A stretch of DNA of 64,000 nucleotides from Streptomyces iranensis (GCF_017874715.1 NZ_JAGGLR010000002.1:248001-312000), one strand, 5' to 3'. Positions 16,417 through 25,329 are shown, counted from the first letter of the stretch. Translations and numbers: made by a program. Notes: generated by a model not told the origin, from the sequence alone.

Positions 16417-17121
16417 ATGACGGCAACGGAACGGCTGCTGGTGGTGGAGGACGAGCCGACGCTGCGCGAGTTGCTCTCCGCGAGTCTGCGGCTGGCGGGC
16501 TTCGCCGTGGTCGCGGTCGCGACCGGCGAAGAGGCGCTGGCCGCGGTGCGGGAGCGGCGTCCCGACCTGATCGTGCTGGATGTGATGCTGCCCGACATCG
16601 ATGGCTTCGAGGTCGTCCACCGGCTGCGCGGGCAGCATCCGCTCGCCGCGGCGGGGCATCCCCCGGTGCTGTTCCTCACCGCCCGCGATGCGCCCGAGGA
16701 CCGGATCAGCGGGCTCAGGGCGGGCGGTGACGACTACGTCACCAAGCCGTTCAACCTGGAGGAGTTGATCCTGCGCATCCGGGCCATTCTGCGCCGCGTC
16801 AGCGGTCGGCAGTCGGACGGCCGGCTGGTCGTCGGCGATCTGGAGCTGGACCCCGACAGCCATCAGGTGATCCGGGGCGGGCAGCCGGTGCGGCTGTCCC
16901 CGACCGAGTTCAGCCTGCTGCGCGTGCTGATGGAGAACGCCGGGCAGGTGCTGGCGAAGTCCCAACTCCTGGAGCTGGTCTGGCAGTACGACTTCGGGGG
17001 CGACGACAGCATCGTCGCCTCCTACATCAGCTATCTGAGGCGCAAGGTGGACCTGGGCGAACCGAAGCTGATCCATACGGTGCGCGGCACCGGGTACGTG
17101 CTGCGCAGGCCGCCGCGGTGA
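16417..17121 (+). CDS. OmpR-family response regulator
   Basis: A 234-residue two-domain response regulator. The receiver domain has acidic pocket ED near residue 11, the phosphorylated Asp55 in LIVLDVMLPD, and the Lys in VTKPFN. The C-terminal winged helix (about 135-232) contains LSPTEFSLLRVLMENAGQ and ends with the usual RGTGYVLR. The start at 16417 has GGGACGGGACGG upstream. Its stop overlaps the kinase GTG as GTGA. It acts with the sensor kinase downstream; target genes are unknown but may have been the flanking, now broken, transporters. Confidence 0.92.
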   Translation: MTATERLLVVEDEPTLRELLSASLRLAGFAVVAVATGEEALAAVRERRPDLIVLDVMLPDIDGFEVVHRLRGQHPLAAAGHPPVLFLTARDAPEDRISGLRAGGDDYVTKPFNLEELILRIRAILRRVSGRQSDGRLVVGDLELDPDSHQVIRGGQPVRLSPTEFSLLRVLMENAGQVLAKSQLLELVWQYDFGGDDSIVASYISYLRRKVDLGEPKLIHTVRGTGYVLRRPPR

Positions 17122-18635
17122 GCGGGAGCCCAGCGCGCGAGCAGCGCGGCCAGTTCTCGTGGCGCGGGCGGCTCTCGCTGCGCGGGCGGCTGCTGGCGAT
17201 CGCCCTGATGCTGCTCGTGGCCGCCCTGCTCGGCAGCAACGCCCTGGCCGTCGTCCTGCTCCAGCGCGACCTGGTGCATCAACTGGACGACCGGCTCCGC
17301 ACCGCCGCCACGGTCACCGCGCGCCTCACCGACCCGTCCGACATGGCGGGCGATCGGACATCGCGGGTACGCGACACCGTGGAGCAGCAGCTGACCGGCG
17401 ATGTCTATCTGGCCTCCCTCGGCCCGAACGGCCGGGTACGGCAGGTCATCCGGCCCGCGGCGCACAGTGCTCCCGCCCTGCCCCCGCTCGACGCGGCGGC
17501 GGTCGGCGAGCGCGGCCGTCGGCCCTTCGAGGCCCCGGCCGCCGACGGCGGTGAGGCCTGGCGGGTGATCGCCGTACCGCTCAACGCGCCGGGGGAACAG
17601 CACAAGCAGGCCGAGGGCACCCACAGCGTCGTCCTCGCGGCCTCCCTCACCCAGGTCGACGCGACGATCAGACAGCTCGGCACCCGGATGCTGCTCATCG
17701 ACTCCCTGGTGCTGGCGCTGCTCGGCGGGGCCGGGTGGTTCGCCGTACGCGCCGGACTGCGTCCGCTGCGCCGGATCGAGACCACCGCGGCGGCCATCGC
17801 GGACGGCGACCTGTCCAGCCGTGTCCCGGAGCTGGCCGCCTCCCGTACCGAACTCGGCCGGCTGGCCATGGCGCTCAACGGCATGCTGGACCGGGTCGAG
17901 GAGAGCGACGCCGCGCGGGCGGCCGCCGCCGAGCGGATGCGCCGCTTCATCGCGGACGCCAGCCATGAGCTGCGCACCCCGCTCTTCGGCATCAAGGGGT
18001 TCACCGAGCTGTACCGGATGGGCGGCATGCCCGAGCGCGCCGACGTCGACACCGCGATGGGCCGTATCGAGCGGGAAGCGGCACGGCTGGTCCGGCTGGT
18101 CGAGGATCTGCTGCTGCTCGCCCGCCTCGACGAGTACGCCGCCGCCGCGGACCTCCCCCTCCATCCCACCCCGATGGATCTGCGCACCTTGGCCGTCGAC
18201 GCCCTGCACGACCTGCGCGCGCTCGATCCACGGCGCCCCTTCACCCTCACCGGCCCCGGCGGCGGGCCGCCGGGGGGCGCGCCGGTGCTCGGCGACGAGG
18301 CGAGACTGCGCCAGGTGACCTCCAACCTCGTCGGCAACGCGGTGGCGCACACCCCGCCCGGCACTCCGGTCCGGATCGGCGTCGGCACCGAGGGCGGTCT
18401 GGCGGTGCTGGAGCTGCACGACGAGGGTCCGGGGATGTCCGAGGAGCAGGCCGCCCGCGCCTTCGACCGCTTCTACCGCGTGGATGACGCCCGCGGCCGC
18501 ACCAAGAGCGGAGGTGCGGGGCTCGGCCTCGCGATCGTCCGCTCCCTGGTGACGGCCCACCACGGCCGGGTGGAGGTGCATACGGCCCCGGGCGAGGGCG
18601 CCACGTTCCGCGTCCTGCTCCCCCTGGACGACTGA
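17118..18635 (+). CDS. Sensor histidine kinase
   Basis: A 505-residue membrane kinase. There is a transmembrane helix at about residues 25-50, an extracytoplasmic sensor region to about 190, a second helix near 192-215, then HAMP, then the HisKA box ASHELRTPLFGIKGF with phosphorylated His283. The ATPase domain shows the N box NLVGNAVAHT, G1 DEGPGM, the F box AFDRFYRVD and G2 GGAGLGLAIV. GTG start overlaps the response regulator stop. It is a TcrY/MprB-like kinase in general layout. The signal is unknown. Confidence 0.92.
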   Translation: MSGSPAREQRGQFSWRGRLSLRGRLLAIALMLLVAALLGSNALAVVLLQRDLVHQLDDRLRTAATVTARLTDPSDMAGDRTSRVRDTVEQQLTGDVYLASLGPNGRVRQVIRPAAHSAPALPPLDAAAVGERGRRPFEAPAADGGEAWRVIAVPLNAPGEQHKQAEGTHSVVLAASLTQVDATIRQLGTRMLLIDSLVLALLGGAGWFAVRAGLRPLRRIETTAAAIADGDLSSRVPELAASRTELGRLAMALNGMLDRVEESDAARAAAAERMRRFIADASHELRTPLFGIKGFTELYRMGGMPERADVDTAMGRIEREAARLVRLVEDLLLLARLDEYAAAADLPLHPTPMDLRTLAVDALHDLRALDPRRPFTLTGPGGGPPGGAPVLGDEARLRQVTSNLVGNAVAHTPPGTPVRIGVGTEGGLAVLELHDEGPGMSEEQAARAFDRFYRVDDARGRTKSGGAGLGLAIVRSLVTAHHGRVEVHTAPGEGATFRVLLPLDD

Positions 18636-18671
18636 GCACCGGCCGTATTCGCCACCGCGAACGGGGGGGGG

Positions 18672-19042
18672 ATGGAGCTGATCGCCGCCCGGGTCGTCCA
18701 GGGGCTGGCCACCGGCGTGGCCACGGGTGCCGCGGGCGCCGCCCTGCTCGACTTCGAGGACCCGCGTCACGCGGGGCGGGCCGCCCCGGCCAACAGCGTC
18801 ACCCCCGTCCCCGGCATGGCGGCCGGTGTGCTCGTCTGGAGCCCGGCGCCACCGTCGCCCCGGCCTCCAGGGCAGTGCTGCCGCTCATCGCGCCCGGTGT
18901 CATCGCCGCCTGGGCCCTCGGCGGCTTCTGCTCCTCGCTCGGCGCGCGACTCGCCCGTCTGATCGCCCCGCACGCCCCGCACGCCACCGGCGGGCTTGCG
19001 GCGCTCGTCGCACTGACCACCGGGCACCACCGCCGGGCCTGA
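18672..19042 (+). pseudogene. MFS transporter fragment, frameshifted
   Basis: The first frame from ATG 18672 reads LIAARVVQGLATGVATGAAG and then ALLDFEDPRHAGRAA, a conserved piece of MFS transporters (helix 4 to loop 4-5). It loses sense after GMAAGVLV. A second frame resumes near 18866 with VIAAWALGGFCSSLGARLARL, another MFS piece, and ends at a TGA at 19040-19042. Both ends of the protein and the middle are missing. A run of nine G (18663-18671) sits directly before the ATG. Confidence 0.8.
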
Positions 19043-19052
19043 CACCCCCGGC

Positions 19053-20630
19053 TCAGCGCACCTTCGTCAGCCCGTCCTCGATCGTGGCGAGCAGGGTCTC
19101 GTCGCAGGCGGCCGGGGTGTCCGCCGCCCAGCACACATAGCCGTCGGGGCGGATGAGCAGGGCTGCGGCGCCCAGGTCGTCGGCGCAGGTGGCGCGGACG
19201 AGGTCGACGCGTGGCGGGAGCCGGAGGCCGTCCGGGACAGCTCCGGCCAGATCGAGCAGAACGGCGTGGCCCGAGCCGAACAGCGCCGACAGCCGGGTGG
19301 CGCCGTCCTCGGTGACCAGGTCGGCGTCCGGCACGCGCTGCCCGGTGAGGGGATGCTCGCCGGGCAGCTCGTAGCGCAGCGAGAGGCCTGACATCAGCCC
19401 CGCGAGATGGCGGTTGGCGTCGGGCAGGCGCAGCAGGTCGATGAAGATGTCACGCAGGGCGGCCACGTCCTCGCTCGGGTTCGTGTCCGCCAGGACGCGC
19501 TGTGCCGAAGTGTGATGCAGGACCCGGGCCGCGGCCGGGTGCCGCTCGGCGTGGTAGCTGTCCAGGAGGCCGCTCGGCGCCCGGTCCTGGATGACCGCGG
19601 CCAGCTTCCAGCCGAGGTTGATCGCGTCCTGCATACCGAGGTTGAGGCCCTGGCCGCCCATCGGCGAATGGATATGGGCGGCGTCGCCCGCGAACAGCAC
19701 CCGGCCCACGCGGTACTGCTCCAGCTGTCGCGTGGCGTCGCTGAAGCGCGAGGAGTTGTCCACGGCCCCGAGGGTGGTCTCCTCGCCGTACACCTCCCGC
19801 AGCGCGGTGGCGATCTCCTCATGGGTGACGGGGACGTCGCGGGCGGTGTCCACCTGGCCCTCGTGCCCGAAGGTGAAGCGGTACAGGTCGCCGCCGACCG
19901 GGACCAGCATGGCCCAGTAGCCGCCCACCTGACGGGTCATGGTGCTGATGTGCCCCATCTGCTTCGGCACCAGCGAGGAGACCGCGGTCAGCCGGATGTC
20001 GGTCAGCACCGCCTGATGGGTCCCGGCCCGCCCGGGAAACGGCAGCTCCAGCAGTTTGCGCACCGTGCTGTGGCCGCCGTCGCACGCCACCAGATAGCGT
20101 GCCCGCACCCGCAGGCCGTCCGCCGTCACGACCACGCCGTCCTCGTCCGGCTCGACCTTCGAGACGGCGGTGGAGCGCAGAATCCGCGCCCCCGCGGCGA
20201 CCGCCCGCTCCTCGAGCACCTCCTCGATCTTCCACTGGGGGAGGGCGATCGGATCGTTGTGCCTGGTCCGCCAGGGGGTGCAGTCCAAGGGCACGGGCAG
20301 CATCGCGAAGTGCCCGCCCACCCAGTCACGCGGCATGGCCCGCCGCAGCATCGGCTCCAACAGCCCCCGCGACTCCAGAAGTTCGGCCGTACGGGGCTGG
20401 ATCGCGCCGCCCTTCACCTGCTCGATGCGCTGGTCCAGCTTCTCCAGCACCAGGGTCTCGGCCCCGGCCAACGCCAGCTCGTACGCCAGCATCAGCCCGG
20501 TCGGGCCGGCGCCCGCGATGACGACGTCGGTCGTGCTCTCTGCCGCCTCCGCCGCCTCCGCCCTCTCTGTCGCCTCCGCTGTCTCCGTCGTCTCCATCGT
20601 CTCCATCGTCTCCGTCTCCTCCGTCGACAC
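19053..20630 (-). CDS. FAD-dependent aromatic/polyketide-type monooxygenase
   Basis: A 525-residue class A flavoprotein monooxygenase (PF01494 type). After a low-complexity N terminus the FAD dinucleotide motif VVIAGAGPTGLMLAYELA begins at about residue 36, YLVACDGGHSTVRKLL is the DG motif and VLFAGDAAHIHSPMGGQGLN the GD motif. A C-terminal thioredoxin-like lobe follows from about 400. Such enzymes hydroxylate phenols or tailor polyketides, and are often controlled by an adjacent TetR. The GTG start follows AGGAGGGGCGACC. The first 35 residues are a Glu/Thr/Met/Ala repeat made by tandem 6-mers (GAGACG-like), an odd addition relative to the family. Confidence 0.88.
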   Translation of the reverse strand: MSTEETETMETMETTETAEATERAEAAEAAESTTDVVIAGAGPTGLMLAYELALAGAETLVLEKLDQRIEQVKGGAIQPRTAELLESRGLLEPMLRRAMPRDWVGGHFAMLPVPLDCTPWRTRHNDPIALPQWKIEEVLEERAVAAGARILRSTAVSKVEPDEDGVVVTADGLRVRARYLVACDGGHSTVRKLLELPFPGRAGTHQAVLTDIRLTAVSSLVPKQMGHISTMTRQVGGYWAMLVPVGGDLYRFTFGHEGQVDTARDVPVTHEEIATALREVYGEETTLGAVDNSSRFSDATRQLEQYRVGRVLFAGDAAHIHSPMGGQGLNLGMQDAINLGWKLAAVIQDRAPSGLLDSYHAERHPAAARVLHHTSAQRVLADTNPSEDVAALRDIFIDLLRLPDANRHLAGLMSGLSLRYELPGEHPLTGQRVPDADLVTEDGATRLSALFGSGHAVLLDLAGAVPDGLRLPPRVDLVRATCADDLGAAALLIRPDGYVCWAADTPAACDETLLATIEDGLTKVR

Positions 20631-20691
20631 GGTCGCCCCTCCTCGATTTCTCGCCTCGGGCTATATGTATACCAGGTGCAGAAATCTCCTG

Positions 20692-20705
20692 AGGGCAATT
20701 GCTCT
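20692..20705. promoter_or_regulatory. Candidate TetR operator
   Basis: AGGGCAATTGCTCT is an imperfect 14-bp palindrome with a perfect GCAATTGC core. It lies in the 90-bp spacer between the divergent monooxygenase and TetR genes, just upstream of the TetR start, where an autoregulatory site is expected. An AT-rich stretch CTATATGTATACC about 20 bp away may be a -10 region. Confidence 0.35.
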
Positions 20706-20720
20706 GCTACCGTGGGCGTC

Positions 20721-21362
20721 GTGGACGGCAAGCCAGGGCTGCGGGAGCGGAAGAAGCAGCGGACCCACGCGGCGATCTCCGAGGCGGCGATCACGCTCTT
20801 CCTCGAACACGGCTTCAACCAGGTCTCGGTGGCCCAGGTGGCCGAGGCGGCCGAGGTGTCCAAGCGCACGCTCTTCGCCTACTTCCCGGCGAAGGAAGAC
20901 CTCGTGGTGCACCGCCTCGCCGACCACGAGACCGAAAGCGCCCGCGTCGTACGGGCCCGCCCGCCCCGCACCACCCCGCTGACCGCGCTGCGCGAGCATG
21001 TCCTCAAGGGCCTGCGCGAACGGGACCCGATCACCGGGCTCAACGACCATCCGCAGATCCTCAAGCTCACCCGGATGATCCTCGACACACCCTCGCTGGT
21101 GGCCCGGATGGCGCGGTTCAAGGACGGTGCCGAACGCGCGCTCGCGCAGGCGCTGCGGGAGACGGCGGACACCCCGGAACTCACGGCGCGGCTGGCCGCC
21201 GTCCAAATCGTCGCGGTCCAGTGGTCACTGGCACAGGACAACACCGCACGCGTGACGTACGGGGAGCCGGCCGACGAGCGCTACGCGGGTGCGGTGGCCG
21301 ACGCGGAGCACGCGTTCGCGCTGCTGGAGAACGGACTGCGGCACCTGCCCCCGCGGAAGTGA
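20721..21362 (+). CDS. TetR-family regulator of the adjacent monooxygenase
   Basis: A 213-residue TetR/AcrR repressor. The N-terminal helix-turn-helix spans about residues 12-55, with ISEAAITLFLEHGF and VSKRTLFAYFPAKEDLV. The C-terminal ligand pocket region is helical and resembles MftR-type C domains (TetR_C_17-like), with ALREHVLKGL and RMILDTPSLVARM. GTG 20721 is chosen; GTG 20712, three codons upstream, is also possible and no strong RBS separates them. It is divergent from the monooxygenase, the usual repressor-target arrangement. Confidence 0.87.
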   Translation: MDGKPGLRERKKQRTHAAISEAAITLFLEHGFNQVSVAQVAEAAEVSKRTLFAYFPAKEDLVVHRLADHETESARVVRARPPRTTPLTALREHVLKGLRERDPITGLNDHPQILKLTRMILDTPSLVARMARFKDGAERALAQALRETADTPELTARLAAVQIVAVQWSLAQDNTARVTYGEPADERYAGAVADAEHAFALLENGLRHLPPRK

Positions 21363-21495
21363 CGCCGGGCAGCCCCGCACGGCTGCCTCCGGAGCGTCAG
21401 GTCGCCAGGCGGTCAGGCCGTCAGGCGCCCGGCGGGAGGTGTCTCGGTGTCGAACGCGACGGGTTCGGGGGATCGGACGTGCCCTCACAACGCGA

Positions 21496-21525
21496 GAGGG
21501 CCCCCGGATGGCTCCGCGGGCCCTC
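21496..21525. terminator. Bidirectional hairpin terminator
   Basis: GAGGGCCC and GGGCCCTC form a perfect 8-bp stem around a 14-base loop, between the convergent TetR and cbtA genes. No T-run follows on either side, as is common for actinobacterial hairpins. Confidence 0.6.
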
Positions 21526-21541
21526 GTGCGTCTCGGTGTGG

Positions 21542-22303
21542 TCAGTTCGGGGCGGCAGCCACCGCCCGGCTCTTCTCGGCCTTCGCGGGCCTGGGGTTCA
21601 GCAACCGCTCGGCGAGCTCGCCGAAGAGGAGGCCGAAGCCACCCCACAGGATCAGCTGCATGGCGAGGGCGGACAGCCGGAACCGCCACAGGACGGTGGC
21701 CGGGAAGTCCGCCGGCACCTCGTTGATGACGGGCAGGAAGGCGAACGCCGGCCCGATGACGACGGCGAAGGCGGCCACCGCGGCGACGGTGGCGTACCAG
21801 GTGCCCAGCTTCGGGGCGAGCCGCTTGCCGAGGATGGTGGCGGCGATCGCGAGGAGCACGCTGAGCACCATCATCAGGAAGTACAGCGTCGTCCGCTTGC
21901 CGATGGTGTCGCCGTTGCCGACGGCGGGCGGGTTGGCCGGGTACTTCAGGAACGGCACGACATAGACCGCGAGCAGCGCACAGCCGGACAGCAGCAGCGC
22001 GGTGGCCCGCGGGCTGAAGCGGCCGACGCGGCCGAGGGCGACGCAGTAGGCGAGGGCGGCGATGCCGCCGAACGCGATCCCGTAGATCAGCACACCGGTG
22101 GCCAGGCCCGCGGTGGACTGCAGACTACGGGAGACGATCTCGACCTCGTGCTCATGCGCGGGGGCGTGGGCCTCCTCGAAGCCGATCGCGCGGTCGACGT
22201 TCGGCTCACCGAGGAAATAGGCGGCGATCAGGGCGAGCACACCGGCACCAAGACCGGCGAGCATGCCCCGCACCAACAGGTTTCTTACTGTTGCGGAGTT
22301 CAT
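21542..22303 (-). CDS. cbtA: CbtA-type cobalt transporter subunit
   Basis: A 253-residue membrane protein of the CbtA family (probable cobalt permease linked to B12). It has about five or six membrane segments, beginning LLVRGMLAGLGAGVLALIAA. The extracytoplasmic loop with Glu and His (EEAHAPAHEHEVE) could bind metal, and PFLKYPANPP is a family landmark. It lies 20 bp downstream of cbtB on the same transcript, under the cobalamin riboswitch, so B12 sufficiency would shut off cobalt uptake. Confidence 0.9.
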   Translation of the reverse strand: MNSATVRNLLVRGMLAGLGAGVLALIAAYFLGEPNVDRAIGFEEAHAPAHEHEVEIVSRSLQSTAGLATGVLIYGIAFGGIAALAYCVALGRVGRFSPRATALLLSGCALLAVYVVPFLKYPANPPAVGNGDTIGKRTTLYFLMMVLSVLLAIAATILGKRLAPKLGTWYATVAAVAAFAVVIGPAFAFLPVINEVPADFPATVLWRFRLSALAMQLILWGGFGLLFGELAERLLNPRPAKAEKSRAVAAAPN

Positions 22304-22323
22304 GGGGTGCGGCGTCCCTCGCC

Positions 22324-22545
22324 TCAGTGGCAGGGGAAGCCGAGCAGATGGCGGGCGTCATGCACCCACTCGTGGACGCCCGAGCCGGAAACGACCGCGG
22401 TGGCGCCCTGCTCGGCGCCGACGAAGTACAGCAGGACCAGCATCAGGATGCCGAAGAAGACGGCCCAGGGAGCTATCGCCTTCAGCGGCAGCGTGGCGGG
22501 GAGGGCGGGAGTGGTGGCTGTCGGCTGCGCGACATGCTGCGCCAT
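22324..22545 (-). CDS. cbtB: CbtB-type cobalt transporter subunit
   Basis: A 73-residue single-helix protein of the CbtB family. The membrane segment is AVFFGILMLVLLYFVGA, and the C terminus carries the conserved histidine metal motif VHEWVHDARHLLGFPCH with four His and one Cys. ATG 22545 has a strong RBS, AGGAGG, 8 bases upstream. The riboswitch lies immediately upstream. CbtB works with CbtA to bring in cobalt for cobalamin synthesis. Confidence 0.92.
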   Translation of the reverse strand: MAQHVAQPTATTPALPATLPLKAIAPWAVFFGILMLVLLYFVGAEQGATAVVSGSGVHEWVHDARHLLGFPCH

Positions 22546-22593
22546 GGCAGTGGCCTCCTAAGGGAGTTCGCGTCCCATCTCGGTGGTGCACAG

Positions 22594-22698
22594 GACGATG
22601 GCTGCGGGTCTGACTCACGGAACGTCCCCTTCGGATACGTCTCGTTCACAGTGGCGCGACCGTGCCGGATTCCCACCGGCTTCCGTCAGACCATCGTC
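22594..22698 (-). ncRNA. Cobalamin riboswitch controlling cbtBA
   Basis: Read on the minus strand, the conserved core is plain: GCCGGTGGGAATCCGGC, then CGGTCGCGCCACTGTGA (the B12 box region), then GTGAGTCAGACC. The ends GACGATGG and CCATCGTC pair as an 8-bp P1 stem that closes the domain at the stated limits. At about 105 nt it is a short form. It stands 48 bp from the cbtB start. Downstream, a CTCCC run next to TTAGGAGG could hide the RBS, suggesting control of translation. Confidence 0.9.
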
Positions 22699-22766
22699 GA
22701 TATCGCACCGACGGTACCGCGTGTCGGATGCCTGGCCAAGACCGGCCACCTGGTGAGACGCCTCTC

Positions 22767-22794
22767 TCCTGCCGGGCGGCCGGTCCCGGCAGGA
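22767..22794. terminator. Hairpin in the cbtB-btuF intergenic region
   Basis: TCCTGCCGGG and CCCGGCAGGA make a perfect 10-bp stem with an 8-base loop. It may end a transcript or be a structural element upstream of the divergent genes. The rest of 22700-22924 shows no gene. Confidence 0.4.
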
Positions 22795-22924
22795 CGCACA
22801 CGCATCACTCGTCGCGGCCGTGCCGGGGGCTGTTGGGCGGCAGGCAGTGGCCGCGGAGGCGGGTCAGCAGTTCGGAGGTCTCCAGTGTCGCCGATCTCCC
22901 GGACCGCCCGCCTACAGTCGCGGT

Positions 22925-23851
22925 ATGCGCATCGTCTCCCTGCTGCCCGCCGCGACCGACATCGTCGCCGAACTCGGGCTCGCCGAGCATCTGGCCGGCC
23001 GGACCCACGAATGCGACTGGCCGCCGGAAGCGGTGGCGGACCTCCCCGTGGTGACCGCCACCGGCCTCGACCAGGACGCCCTCACCAGCCGGGAGATCTC
23101 CGACGCGGTCGGCGGCGCGACACACTCCGGGTCCTCGCTCTACACCCTCGACACCGAGGCGCTGGCGGCCCTGCGCCCCGATGTGGTGCTCACCCAGGAC
23201 CTGTGCGAGGTGTGCGCCGTGTCGTACCGGAAGGTCAGCCGGGCCGTCCGGCTGCTGGACGCCGACACCCGCGTCCTCAGCCTGGAGCCACATACGCTCG
23301 ACGACGTACTGGACTGCCTGGTGACGGTGGGCGAGCTGCTCGGCGTGCGCGAGCGCGCCGAGCGGTGCCGGGCCGACCTGCGCGACCGCCTCGAACGGAT
23401 CCGTCAGGCGGTGGCGGGCCGGGCCCGGCCGCGGGTCGTGGCGATCGAATGGCTCGACCCGCTGTGGCCCGCCGGACACTGGGTCCCCGACCAGATCGCC
23501 ACCGCCGGAGGCGAACCGCTGCTCGCCGCGTCCGGTCAGCACACCAGCCCGATGACCTGGGAGGCGGTGCGCGCCGCCCGGCCGGAGGTGGTGCTGGTCC
23601 TGCCGTGCGGCTTCCCGCCCGAGCGCACCCTGCGGGAGACGGACCTGCTCACCCGCCTCCCGGGCTGGACGGACCTGCCCGCCGTACGGGCCGGGAGGGT
23701 CTGGGTGCTGGACGGCCCGGCCTACTTCAACCGCCCCGGCCCACGCGTGGTGCGCGGAGCCGAGGTGCTGGCCCACGTCCTGCACGGCGTACGGGCCGGG
23801 GAGGAGGTGACGGCGGCCGAGGCGCTCCCGTTCCCGGCCCGGTCGTCATGA
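22925..23851 (+). CDS. Cobalamin-type periplasmic-binding family protein without signal peptide
   Basis: A 308-residue protein of the BtuF/FepB-like helical-backbone binding family. It opens [19 protein letters not shown], the BtuF start, but without any signal peptide or lipobox. Later landmarks are [33 protein letters not shown] and [11 protein letters not shown]. Standalone cytosolic versions are common in actinobacteria and are annotated as cobalamin-binding, with no proven role. It is divergent from cbtBA, which supports a link to B12 or cobalt. No permease or ATPase gene follows. Confidence 0.85.
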   Translation: MRIVSLLPAATDIVAELGLAEHLAGRTHECDWPPEAVADLPVVTATGLDQDALTSREISDAVGGATHSGSSLYTLDTEALAALRPDVVLTQDLCEVCAVSYRKVSRAVRLLDADTRVLSLEPHTLDDVLDCLVTVGELLGVRERAERCRADLRDRLERIRQAVAGRARPRVVAIEWLDPLWPAGHWVPDQIATAGGEPLLAASGQHTSPMTWEAVRAARPEVVLVLPCGFPPERTLRETDLLTRLPGWTDLPAVRAGRVWVLDGPAYFNRPGPRVVRGAEVLAHVLHGVRAGEEVTAAEALPFPARSS

Positions 23852-24042
23852 CCGGCGGCCCGGACACCACGTCATGACGCACGTGCCGCGGGGGTCAGCC
23901 GTACGGTGGGGATCTGGAACGGCCGAGGCCGTGTCCGGCTCGGGGTACTCCTTGTGGACGTTGTCCGGGACCAGCTTCGCCATGCGGCGGCCGCAGAGGT
24001 CGATCGGGGCGGAGGTAACGCAGGGCGCGGCCCGATCGGGTG

Positions 24043-25329
24043 TCAGGTGTCCTGGCGCAGGAACAGTTCCACGACCGGTACCGCCACATCGGGGCGGACG
24101 ACCGGCAGGGTCAGGGTCAGGGTGCCGGGCGGCTGACCGCCGAGGCCGGTGTTCTGCGCCTTGATCGACGGGTCGATCTCGCGGTACTTGATCTCGGACG
24201 CGTCGTGCAGGAGCTGCGCGTACTCGACCTTGCCCGCCAGGTCCGGCAGGTGGACATGGCCGAAGGGCCAGGTGAAGAGGTGCAGATAGAGACGGTTGCC
24301 GCGCTGGGTGTAGCGGGTGTCGACCGGGGCGCGGTGTGGGGAGGGACCGGCGCCGTGGATGGAGCGCTGGTGGCGGGACATCCACGCACCGATCCCCTCC
24401 AGCGTGGCGAGGGCGGTGGCGTCGAAGTCACCGCGTCCGGTCGGGCCGACGTTCAGCAGCATGTTGCCGTTCTTCGAGACGCCGTCGACGAGCATCCGGA
24501 CCAGCAGGTCGACCGGTTTCACATTGAGGTTGTCGCGGTCGTAGCCCCAGCTGCCGTTGAGGGTCTGGCACGCCTCCCACACCACCGGCTGCCCGTCGAC
24601 CTCCATGGGCCTGTCGGGCTGGTACTGCTCGGGTGTGACGAGGTCGCCGGGGATGGCGAGCCGGTCGTTGACGATGATCTCGGGCTGCAGCCTGCGGGTG
24701 AGCGCGAGGAGTTCCTCCGAGCCCCACTCCTCCCTGCCCTTGCCGTTCCACACGTCGTGGTGGTCGTCGTCCTTGTACGAGAAGTCGTAGAAGAGATAGT
24801 CGATGGTGCCGTAGCCGGTCAGCAGCTCCGCCACCTGACCGTGCAGATAGGCGCGGTAACGGGCCATGTCGCGGCCCTCGTTGAGTCGCTTGATCTCCTC
24901 CGGCGGGTCGTCGCGGCGCGGGTGGAGGCCGTCGATGACGAAGTCCGGGTGGTGCCAGTCGATGAGCGAGTGATAGAAGCCCACGCGCAGCCCCTCGGCG
25001 CGCACGGCCTCGACGAACTCGGCGACGAGATCCTTGCCGATCGGGGTGTTCTTCGAGGTGTAGTCGGTGAGCTTGGAGTCCCACAGGCAGAAGCCGTCGT
25101 GGTGCTTGGTCGTGAGCACCATGTACTTCATTCCGGCGCGCTTGGCGGACCGCGCCCACTCGCGGGGGTCGAAGAGGTCCGGTTCGAAGTGGCGGAAGTA
25201 GCGGTCGTAGTCCTCGTCCGTGATGCGTTCGCGGTTCTTCACCCACTCGTGGCGGGCGGGCAGGGCGTACAGGCCCCAGTGGATGAACATGCCGAAGCGG
25301 TCTTCGGTGAACCAGGCGGGGATGGCCAT
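24043..25329 (-). CDS. Alpha-L-fucosidase, GH29
   Basis: A 428-residue GH29 glycosidase. The N-terminal barrel has GMFIHWGLYALPARHEW, MKYMVLTTKHHDGFCLWDS and GFYHSLIDWHHP, all fucosidase hallmarks; the nucleophile Asp is most likely in DYLFYDFSYK. The C-terminal beta-sandwich begins near residue 340. There is no signal peptide, so it acts in the cytoplasm on imported fucosylated oligosaccharides. The ATG has AAAGGAA upstream, and the gene ends an operon with a CUT1 sugar importer, 42 bp after the last permease. It retains a nearly full length compared with typical GH29 enzymes. Confidence 0.92.
   Translation of the reverse strand: MAIPAWFTEDRFGMFIHWGLYALPARHEWVKNRERITDEDYDRYFRHFEPDLFDPREWARSAKRAGMKYMVLTTKHHDGFCLWDSKLTDYTSKNTPIGKDLVAEFVEAVRAEGLRVGFYHSLIDWHHPDFVIDGLHPRRDDPPEEIKRLNEGRDMARYRAYLHGQVAELLTGYGTIDYLFYDFSYKDDDHHDVWNGKGREEWGSEELLALTRRLQPEIIVNDRLAIPGDLVTPEQYQPDRPMEVDGQPVVWEACQTLNGSWGYDRDNLNVKPVDLLVRMLVDGVSKNGNMLLNVGPTGRGDFDATALATLEGIGAWMSRHQRSIHGAGPSPHRAPVDTRYTQRGNRLYLHLFTWPFGHVHLPDLAGKVEYAQLLHDASEIKYREIDPSIKAQNTGLGGQPPGTLTLTLPVVRPDVAVPVVELFLRQDT

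Noticed and set aside
23846..23983. 45-codon minus-strand frame starting MAKLVPDNVHKEYPEP in the gap before the fucosidase gene
   Set aside because: It has no recognisable family, no clear RBS and overlaps the 3' end of the BtuF-like gene. The gap 23852-24042 otherwise shows nothing.
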